Notes under the pieces: generated by a model
What the model was told of the DNA's origin: nothing
The model's database searches: none
What the model saw: the letters and a program-made list of their open reading frames with translations, nothing else
Translations under genes and position numbers: made by a program
From: Ichthyophis bannanicus
Taxonomy: Eukaryota > Chordata > Amphibia > Gymnophiona > Ichthyophiidae
DNA length: 64,000 bases
Reading direction: 5' to 3'
NCBI GenBank assembly: GCA_033557465.1
Contig: CM066033.1
Span: forward strand, 905,040,808 to 905,104,807
Part shown: positions 12,186 to 19,880 of the stretch, piece after piece
Numbering within the stretch: the stretch's first letter is position 1
Layout of the letters: every line of letters begins with the position of its first letter

Positions 12186-14342
12186 CTATGGCTGCTGGAT
12201 TTGCTGAGTCTGGCTAGAATTTGGATTCTTCAGAGCAGGACGAGGTGTCCCCTGCTTGAGTACATCTAGATGATGGGCAGGAGAAGAGTGAAACCTTCTT
12301 TTCTTAGGGAAAGAAGGTTTGGTAGGACATCTCCTACCTCCTGGGGAAGAAGAAGGCTTAGGGTGGTCTCCAGAACCAGGGAAGCCAGTGGAGCAATGAG
12401 CAACCTGACGTAAAGCCTCCCTATTGAAGAGATTTTCTCCAGTACAAGGAGAATTACCCAGTGTGTGTTGGGCCCATCTGCTCAAGTCTGAAGCCTGGAG
12501 CCAGGCTCTACGTCGTGCTCCTATGGCTATAGCAGAGGTTCTGCTAACAGACTCAAAAGAGTCTAGAGAAGCACGAGAAAGAAACCAAGAGAGATTCTGG
12601 CTATGACTAAGAAGTAAGGAATAGTCTTCAGCCTTGGGCTCTGATAGAAAAGGAGTCAAAAGAGATAATTTCTTTGTGACCTCCTGGAGAGACAGACTCA
12701 TATAGAAAATATAAGAGATAATCCTTGTTGCCAGCATAGATGTTTGGAAGGTTTGACGTCCAAAGGCATCAAGTGCTCTAGATGCACGACCTGGCGGATA
12801 AGAAGAATGCTTTTTCTTGCTTTTCACCTTCCTCATTGCTGATTCCACTACAATGGAATGATGGGGAAGTTGAGTCTTTTGAAACCCTGGAGAGGGGGGC
12901 ACCTGATACAGAACATCAGTTGCTGTAGAAGGTGAGGAAACCCTCAAGGGTGTTTCCCATATTCTGAGAAGAAGATCGTGCAAAGAATGATGTAAAGGAA
13001 GCATTATATTTTCCCTTTCTGCAGGAAAGCCTGGAGTAGGATCACAGCCAGGGATAGGAATAGCAAGGAATGTTGCCATGTCAAGGAGAAATGTCTGAAA
13101 AGAAGGATCTCCAATGGGAGCCATCTCTGGATAGGCTAAGGTAGAAGTAACAGCCTGGGCACCAGAGGATGTACTGGGCTGGTGCAGAAAAAGAGCCCCA
13201 CTAGATGGATACTGGTACTGGCAGTCACGATTGGAGACAGTCAGTACTGCATCGTCCATGCCAGGTATCGACTCCAAACTAGGCATAGAAAGGAGCGATG
13301 GAGAAAAAAGCATGGAAGTGGCTGGTCTCGATGTGACTGCAGGAACCGACATCGATACCGACACCGGTAGCTGTGCCAGAATCGGAGGCGATAACGCCAT
13401 CGAAGCAGTCATCGGAGGCTGCTCAAGCGGTACCGAGGGAACCAAAACCTCTTGGTGAATATCCTCGGTACCGCGCATCCGGACTCGATAAGCGTCGGTT
13501 CCGAGACGCGTCGGTACCCAGTCTTCCAGACTAGATATAGATTCCAGACTCGGCATCGAAGGGAGCCAGTCTATCGATGCATGTCTGGAGGGTACCGACA
13601 TCGGTGGTGGTTTCGGCGATGCTGTCGATACCGGAAAGTCAATCTGGGACATATCGAGCGGTCCCGAAGGTACCGAGGACGCCAGATGACGATCCTTGGC
13701 GAAGAGTGGATCACTCAACACCGGTGCCGATGCCGGGGTATCGGTACCGCTCGAAGCGGATGCCATCCCCGAGCATGGCTCAGAGTCGGGAAAGTCAATC
13801 TGGGACGTATCGATCGGTCCCGAAGGTACCGAGGACGCAAGATGACGATCCCTGGTGAAGAGTGGATCACTCAACACCGGTGCCGATGCCGGGGTATCGG
13901 TACCGCTCAAAGCGGATACCGCCACCGAGCATGGCTCAGGTATGTTCTGTGAGGGGTGAGCCCCAGGAACAACCTGAAACCCCTGAAATGCTTTGGAGCC
14001 CGAAGACTCCCGCCGGGGTTTTAATGCCAATGGGGTCTTGAGGGTAAGGCCAGAGCCGTCAGCATGCTTGGCATGAGACTTACCACTCAAGGATTGGCTA
14101 GTCTTAACAGACTGTTTGTGGGTTACCTGATCCTGTAGAGAAGAAATGGCCGGTGCCCTCACCGAGGGAGGGAAAACGGTATCGAGGGAAACTCGAAATA
14201 GGGAACTTCTCACAGTATTGTAGCCTGATTGTTCAGGGGAAAAAGGGTCAGGACCCAAACAGGTGAGACACCAGTAGTTGGAGTCTAAAAAGAAAACTGC
14301 GTTTCCACAGTTAAGGCACTTCTTAGGAGAAGAAGGCTCCAT
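12186..14342 (-). CDS. gag: DIRS-C Gag-like protein, intact
   Basis: An uninterrupted 718-codon frame. Residues 9-28 hold CX2C-X12-CX2C (C9, C12, C25, C28), a zinc-ribbon-like pair shared with the gags of DIRS-A, -D, -E and -F. A long Ser/Pro/Thr-rich linker follows, containing two tandem 52-residue repeats (about 132-235). The C-terminal third has the conserved Gag block of this group (SRTSAIAIGARRRAWLQASD near residue 600, then GENLFNREAL), and a basic tail PKKRRFHSS. The family role is binding and packaging the element RNA. The start is chosen for the position of the cysteine motif, identical in the relatives. It is the only large DIRS gag in this window without stops or shifts. Confidence 0.85.
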   Translation of the reverse strand: MEPSSPKKCLNCGNAVFFLDSNYWCLTCLGPDPFSPEQSGYNTVRSSLFRVSLDTVFPPSVRAPAISSLQDQVTHKQSVKTSQSLSGKSHAKHADGSGLTLKTPLALKPRRESSGSKAFQGFQVVPGAHPSQNIPEPCSVAVSALSGTDTPASAPVLSDPLFTRDRHLASSVPSGPIDTSQIDFPDSEPCSGMASASSGTDTPASAPVLSDPLFAKDRHLASSVPSGPLDMSQIDFPVSTASPKPPPMSVPSRHASIDWLPSMPSLESISSLEDWVPTRLGTDAYRVRMRGTEDIHQEVLVPSVPLEQPPMTASMALSPPILAQLPVSVSMSVPAVTSRPATSMLFSPSLLSMPSLESIPGMDDAVLTVSNRDCQYQYPSSGALFLHQPSTSSGAQAVTSTLAYPEMAPIGDPSFQTFLLDMATFLAIPIPGCDPTPGFPAERENIMLPLHHSLHDLLLRIWETPLRVSSPSTATDVLYQVPPSPGFQKTQLPHHSIVVESAMRKVKSKKKHSSYPPGRASRALDAFGRQTFQTSMLATRIISYIFYMSLSLQEVTKKLSLLTPFLSEPKAEDYSLLLSHSQNLSWFLSRASLDSFESVSRTSAIAIGARRRAWLQASDLSRWAQHTLGNSPCTGENLFNREALRQVAHCSTGFPGSGDHPKPSSSPGGRRCPTKPSFPKKRRFHSSPAHHLDVLKQGTPRPALKNPNSSQTQQIQQP
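13634..13945. repeat. 156-bp tandem duplication inside DIRS-C gag
   Basis: Copies at 13634-13789 and 13790-13945 are the same length and nearly identical. The unit is 52 codons, so the frame is kept. Each copy encodes GTDTPASAPVLSDPLF and RHLASSVPSGP. Confidence 0.92.
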
Positions 14343-14546
14343 GATGGAGAGGCCTTAGAGGCCCAAAAAATTTAAAGACAGAAAACTGAGGGAAAACTCT
14401 CCCTGAGTTTGAGAAAAAGAAAAGAAAAAACCCACCGGCGGTGGGAAAACAGCCGCGACCACAAGGAAACAATAATGAAAGAATTAAAGAAAAATGTTTC
14501 TGCGGTGACAGGAGGACGTCCTGCCGGCTCCGTGGAAAAACGAAAA

Positions 14547-14704
14547 CTGAGGAGAGGCAGTGGGAAAGGCGGGAAGGCAGTGCGCAGGCGCAAGGGATGC
14601 TCCCAAAAGCTTCCTGACTGGATGCTGGGGAGCATTCCCGTGCAGGCTCCGTCGGTACCGGCGTACCCATATGTGAAGACTCATTCCTGCTTGTTCCTGG
14701 AGAT
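14547..14704. repeat. DIRS-C right inverted terminal repeat
   Basis: Pairs with 9494-9650. It is the 5' end of the element; the leader between it and gag (14343-14546) is A-rich and non-coding. Confidence 0.88.
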
Positions 14705-15190
14705 CTCTTATACCCAAGATTCATGGATTATTATACAAGACCCTGCCAGCCATCCCTGTCCCGGCCTCTCTGACGCAACAAGGATGCGTCCAAGGGGGCA
14801 GGACAGGGAGGGCTGGTAGGGCTTTAGAGGTGAATGCATGCCTGTATCAGAAAGGCTTCACGCCTGTGCTCTCTTTGATTGCCGCCGGTGCAGCAGGGAT
14901 GAGAGCTGGAGTTGAAGTGAAGCGGCCGCCGATTGAAAGCAATTGTCTTACTTTGAGCTGTCTCTGCTCTGCCTGAATCCTGATAGAGCAACCTCCCCTC
15001 CCTGGAGTACAACATGTGATCGTGACCCACAGTTTGGGAACCACTGCCCTAAGGTAAGCAAAAGGAGGCTCCTCTTTAGCCTGATTATTTTGGCACCTTA
15101 AAGGTTTGGTGTCCTAGGCAGTTGCCTCAGCCAAAATCTGGGATTTATTTTTTCTCTGTGCAAAATTCATAAGGAACTGACCAGCCAGCT
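14705..15190. other. Unassigned spacer with a possible hAT terminus
   Basis: No gene. The phrase GTTTGGGAACCACTG at about 15033-15047 is the usual right end of a common hAT family (opposite strand CAGTGGTTCCCAAAC), but I found no matching left end nearby. A similar orphan end lies at about 17093-17107. Confidence 0.35.
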
Positions 15191-15745
15191 CCATTCAGCA
15201 GTATGGTGGGCATGGAGGAGGGGGTATGCGGGAGACAGAGGATGTGCTGGACTGTTAAGGGAGGGAGATAGACAGGAGATGCTTGACATGTGGGGGTACT
15301 GGGCAGGGAGACAGGAGATGCTGGATATGGGTGGGAAGATGATGGGTGAGACAGACACAGGAAATGATGACCTTTGGGGGGCAACTAGGGAAACATGAGA
15401 TAACAGTCATGGGGGAAACTATGGAAATGCTGGACATGGAAAGGAGGAAGCAGACAGGCAATATCTGACATTGGGAGGTTATTGGGGAGGCGAGAGAGAA
15501 GAGATGCTGGACATGGAGGGTGCAATGACTGGTGAGACTGAAAATTAAAGGTGGGTCTAGTGGGACAGACAGAAGATATGCTGGATATGAGGGCAGTGCT
15601 AGGGAGACGGAAGAGATGCTGGACATGGGGCAGGGCTAGGGAGACGGAAGAGATGCAGGACATGGGGGCAGGGCTAGGGAGACGGAAGAGATGCTGGACA
15701 TGGGGGCAGGGCTAGGGAGATAGAAGAGATCCTGGACATGTGTTG
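15191..15745. repeat. Degenerate minisatellite, unit about 38-45 bp
   Basis: The words GATGCTGGACATGG and GGGAGACGGAAGAG recur throughout. From 15592 to 15742 there are four to five near-perfect copies of a 38-39-bp unit; upstream copies are more diverged, so the array is youngest on the right. Confidence 0.85.
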
Positions 15746-16374
15746 GGGGGACTAGGGAGGCAGAAAGGATTTACTAAACATGTGATAGAGAAGGAAGAGA
15801 CCTGGATGAGGAAGGTTAAAGAGGAGAAGCAAAAATGCTGGACACAGGTGGAGAAGAGAGGGACAGTTAGCGAAAGACTGGGCAATAAGAGTGCAGAGAG
15901 AGATGGGAATGGCAGGGCTGGATGAGGGAAAGTGATGGAAAACTGTAAATGCAGTAAACAGCGGGAGATTGACAACTAAATAGTAAAAGGAGAAGAAAGA
16001 AAAACAGAAAAGAGGAGATCAGGAGGAGAAAGAAGAAAATGCAAATAGACAGATGACCCTGGAATCAAGAGTTAAGAGAAAATGAAGGAAAGCAGAAACC
16101 AGAGCAATATGATTAGAAAAATAAAATAGCCAGAAAACAAGGTAGAATTTTTTTTTAAATTTCTATTTAGTGATTGGAATATGTGAGCTTTTGGAATGTA
16201 CATCTGCCAGAACTGGTAATAGATATGGCTTGGGACCAGCTCAGAGAAACTTTCTGGAGGGGGAACCTCAAAGGTTGATCAGCTTTCTTCAGTGTCAGAC
16301 ATACATATGCTGCCCTTGGTCACTTATTCCTCACATCTGCATAGTCACGCATCTCCCAGACACTGTCCCCATGC
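15746..16374. other. Purine-rich spacer, no gene seen
   Basis: A continuation of purine-rich sequence on the + strand to about 16160, with no repeat unit or coding signature. Confidence 0.5.
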
Positions 16375-16455
16375 GCGTGTACACACACACACACACAAAT
16401 GTAAACACACAGAACCTCCAAGACACTTAGCTCCCACACACACACACTGCCCCCA
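16375..16455. repeat. (CA)n microsatellite tract
   Basis: CA runs near 16381-16396 and 16436-16446 separated by unique sequence. No gene is seen from here to 17411. Confidence 0.8.
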
Positions 16456-17411
16456 GATGCTCAGCCTTCACACGGCAAGTGATTATTCTATGAATCATGT
16501 GGAGAGGAAGAAGATCCTGAAGTACCAAGAAATGAAGTCAGAGACCAAGAAAATGTGGCAGAAAGATACAGAAATATTTCCCATTGTTTTGGGAGCCATA
16601 GGATAAAAAATAGCTTCCAAGCACATCTTGCCAAACTACCCATACCAGGTACATCTTGCAAACTCCGGAAGGAGGCTCTCTTTGGCACGATGCAAGTACT
16701 ACACCGAGCATTAGCAATAAATTTGAGAGACTGAGATCATACTCCACATATCTTGGTTTAGAAGTGAGGTTCATGACTGTCATGGTATATGCAAAGGGGC
16801 CTATTCAGACCTGGACGGAACCGGACGCACAGAGTTAGCCGGGATTCGTGTCTCGGAATGACCCCGAAAACTAACCCATTTGAAGAAACTGCCTAAATGT
16901 TGAAGAAGCTATGCCATTACTTTGAAGCCCATGTGTCAGACATGTTCAGTACATCAGATAATTAGTTTAAAAAACCCAAAGATTTATATATTTATATGTT
17001 TATATTTATGTTGTTTGAATGATAATTTTCTTTTATTAGTTTCTGGGGTCACGTGAATTTTCCTCAGCTAAAATGGAGATCACAACAGAAAAAGGTTTGG
17101 GAAGCACTGCCTTATATATTTGCGAAACTGTCTCTCTACCACCTCCTCTATACTCCAAATAAGGTAGTATCTTCTAATAGATCTTTCTGGAAGGTCTTTT
17201 CAGCAAGAGTGGAAGTCATTTCCATATAACCAAAATAGTCCCATGGATCTACAGTAGATTGCACTTCAGTCTTAGAAAGTCAAAGTCACAGAGTTTATCC
17301 TTCTCCCAGAAGCTACTCACCTTATATAGCCTCTTAGACTCCCATCTATAAAAGTCACGACTAACCCCCAAACCCTCCCCCCTGGAACCCATAAATCCTC
17401 TTCAGAGGCAT

Positions 17412-17695
17412 AGGGGGGGAGGAGTGGCTCCGTGGTTGGGACAGGTTACCTCATGCTGGAGGGCTGGGGGTTCAATTTCCACATAGGTTACCTCAGGCCA
17501 GAGGGACTGGGGTCTCTAGTCCCATGGCCACTCCTTGTGGCCTTGGGCAAGCCACCTAACCCTCCATTACCTCAGGTACACTTAAGATTGTGAGCCCTTC
17601 TGGGATGAAGCAATAAAAAGTGCCTGTTAGTATATATCTGTAAACCACTTTGACCCAGTGAAAAGCAGTATATAAGCACAGCTAAATAAAATGAG
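17412..17695 (+). mobile_element. tRNA-derived SINE with MIR-like centre
   Basis: A-box-like GTGGCTCCGTGGTTGGGA near 17422 and B-box-like GGTTCAATTTCC near 17470 give an internal RNA polymerase III promoter. They are followed by CCTTGGGCAAGCCACCTAACC, the core word of MIR/CORE-type SINEs. The tail contains 'ttgtgagcccttctggg' and 'ccactttgacccagtgaaaagcagtatataa', ending in an A-rich stretch. The layout is that of a widespread amphibian SINE as I remember it; no alignment was done. The A and B box interval contains an apparent small internal duplication ('ggttacctca' twice). Confidence 0.75.
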
Positions 17696-17704
17696 TCAAA
17701 AAGA

Positions 17705-18055
17705 GCATTTCACGCACCCCCCCTTCCTGAAACACTCTCCAGTCCTTTTTCCAAATCCTTAAAATTAATGCCCTATGATGGAGATCACTGACCATTTTAG
17801 TAGCGTCTACTGCACTGACTCCATCCTGTTTATATGCTTTTGAAAGTCTGGTCTCCAGAACTGCACACAGTACTCCAAATGAGGGCTCACCAAAGACTTC
17901 TTCCTGCTGGCCATTCCTTCTCCCTATGCACACAAGCTTTTGCTGTCACCTTTTCTTGCCTGTTTAGCCACCTTAACATCACCAGCAATAATCATCCCCA
18001 AGATCCACCTTATTTGTGTGTGTTTTCTGAGGTCCTGCTCCCAGCCCTTCATCTG
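17705..18055 (-). pseudogene. CR1-like LINE fragment
   Basis: On the minus strand near 17875-17850 the reading matches the C-terminal CR1 signature [10 protein letters not shown] (here shifted, with the DNA word for 'EYCVQFW' still recognisable), followed by a decayed [15 protein letters not shown] block, which resembles the CR1 at 58510-58990. It is short, frameshifted and has no defined ends. Confidence 0.55.
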
Positions 18056-18659
18056 TGAACACTGCAGAAATATTTGCTAATAAGATGACACCGGAATCAG
18101 ATTTTTTTTCTTTTATGTTGGGCTCTATGGTGAAATGTCCTAGTTCTGCTCTGTACCAACTGTTTGGGGAGGGGTTTTGGTGGATGCAAAATAGATGCTT
18201 AAAAAGAAAAAGAGAACCACAACAGTTTGTAATACCAAAACAAAACTATCTAAATTATAATTCATTTTATTTTGGTGTTAGGAACTGGTTCTCTTTCTTT
18301 CTCTTTGTCCCTCGGCATGTGGGCATCTTACAACTCCTTTGTTTTTTGCAGAATATATATTTATAGGTGTCAGTATTTTTTTATCTTAGGAGTACCAGGC
18401 TAAATAATTAAAAAGCTACAATTTTTGATTCCTTTTAATTGTATAGTCTTGGAATATGTTGCTTTCCTTTTTTTGGCAAAAAGCCACTGAATGAAAACCT
18501 CTGCTCCCTCTGAGTATCTTGGGAGTGAAAACTAATCCCTTGCCTGTTTGATATACTGGCTTCCTATCCATCTAGTGTTTTTTTTTAAAGATAACCATAA
18601 TAAATATGCAAATACACCCCACTCACCCTCCCCCCCCCTAAAATGAGGCAGTCAAACTA
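18056..18659. other. AT-rich spacer, no gene seen
   Basis: Contains T runs and a C run near 18630-18638. No coding or repeat family recognised. Confidence 0.5.
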
Positions 18660-19373
18660 AACCAAAGTTTGCTTCAATCTTTCCTGAAGATGTAGGGGAG
18701 ATACCCATGACAAATGATACTTAAAAGATGATGAATTGGAGGAAATAAAGCAAATCTCAATAAACCTGGAATATGTAATAGGACAATTTGACAAACTAAA
18801 GAGCATCCCAGGATGTTGAAAGAACTCGGGAATGAAACTGCAGACCTATTAGTCATTTTTAGCGGTCATTAAATGAGAGAGAGACTACAGCACCTGAAGA
18901 TTGGAGAATGGCATGTAACGCCGATATTTAAACAGGGTTCTTAGATGATCCGGGCAAATGCAGACCAGTATGCCTGATGTCAGTGCTGGGCAAAATGGTA
19001 TGGTATATGGTTTATTATTTGATAGACCGTCCTTGAAGAGGTCTCAGAAATCATTTTAGAAAACAAAGTTAATAAACATAGAGTCATGGTTTAAAGGGAC
19101 AAACCCAACATGGATTTACCCAAGGGAACTCTTACCTCACCAATTTGCTACATTTTTTTGAAGATTTGAAAAAAAACAAGTAGATAAAGGTTGATATAGT
19201 TGATATAGTTGATCTGGTTGATATAGTTGATATAGTTTATCTGGCTTTTCAGAAATACTTTGATAAGATCCCTCATGACAGACTCTTGAGGAAATTAGAA
19301 AGTTATGGGATAGGCGGCAGTGTCCTATTGTGGATTGGGAACTGGTTAAAATATAGAAAAGAGTAGGGCTAAA
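18660..19373 (+). pseudogene. CR1 LINE reverse transcriptase, left piece of a copy split by DIRS-D
   Basis: Decayed RT codons follow the order of the better CR1 copy at 34305-36150: the 'RPVSLTSVLGKMVE' block near 18965-19000, the 'HGFR..SCLTNL' block near 19110-19145, the 'FQKAFDKVPH' block near 19240-19280, and 'GIGGSVLLWIGNWLK' near 19310-19350. Many stops. The sequence resumes at 32615, showing that DIRS-D inserted into this LINE. Confidence 0.75.
19188..19245. repeat. 9-bp tandem repeat inside the CR1
   Basis: Five to six copies of TTGATATAG or close variants, replacing codons for the 'VDIVYLDF' part of RT. It probably arose by slippage from a GATATAGT word already in the LINE. Confidence 0.85.
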
Positions 19374-19400
19374 AGCGTAGTTACTCACCTGTAACAGGTG

Positions 19401-19560
19401 TTCTCCAGGAGCAGCAGGAATCAGTCCTCACTTATGGGTGACGTCGGCGCCGACGGAGCCCTCGCGGAGCAATTTTCCCCAGCTTTCAAAGAAAGCCTTT
19501 GGGAATTGCAGCGCGCATGCGCGGTCGTCTTCCCGCCCGAGGGTGCCATCTTAGCCAGTC
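19401..19560. repeat. DIRS-D left inverted terminal repeat
   Basis: Pairs with 32453-32614. It carries GTCGGCGCCGAC where DIRS-C has GTCGGTACCGAC. Confidence 0.88.
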
Positions 19561-19646
19561 AGATGACATAGCTAAAAAAGACAGCATAAAAATTTGCAAA
19601 AAGAACATAAGCAGACGATTGCAACTCCAAGGGGAGGAGGGAGGGT

Positions 19647-19744
19647 AGTGAGGACTGATTCCTGCTGCTCCTGGAGAACACCTGTTACAGGTGAGTAACT
19701 ACGCTTTCTCCAGGACCAAGCAGGAAGTCAGTCCTCACTTATGG
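19647..19744. other. DIRS-D internal complementary region
   Basis: Reverse complement of the left extremity up to ACTACGCT, then reverse complement of the right extremity from TTCTCCAGG. The switch defines the element ends at 19374 and 32614. Confidence 0.88.
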
Positions 19745-19880
19745 GACTCCCAAGCTCAAGGCTACCGGAGACCCTAAGCACAAAATGAGCTCCCTCTAGC
19801 TCAGCAGCACAGAAGGATAGAATCTTCGCTGAATTATCACCCACCGGTAGCCCACATCCGGGATGGAGGGTAGGAGTTGC

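Larger units (their letters stand above)
9467..14704 (-). mobile_element. DIRS-C: DIRS-like element with gag only (non-autonomous)
   Basis: Termini, internal complementary region (9736-9830) and gag are present. The sequence just inside the left end (about 9830-9925) still matches the recombinase-side 3' region of DIRS-F ('catggatctctggcatcc..ggatggtgggtaggagttg'). Beyond 9925 the match stops, and about 2.2 kb of unrelated, purine-rich DNA runs to the gag stop instead of RT and recombinase genes. Gag is a single intact frame. I infer a gag-only element that would need RT and recombinase from a partner. Confidence 0.8.

Noticed and set aside
15145..15975. Ser/Pro-rich minus-strand frames
   Set aside because: Translations of the minisatellite; the peptide repeats follow the DNA unit.
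17412..17695. Functional tRNA gene
   Set aside because: A and B box words are present, but no cloverleaf or anticodon arm can be drawn and the LINE-like tail marks a SINE.
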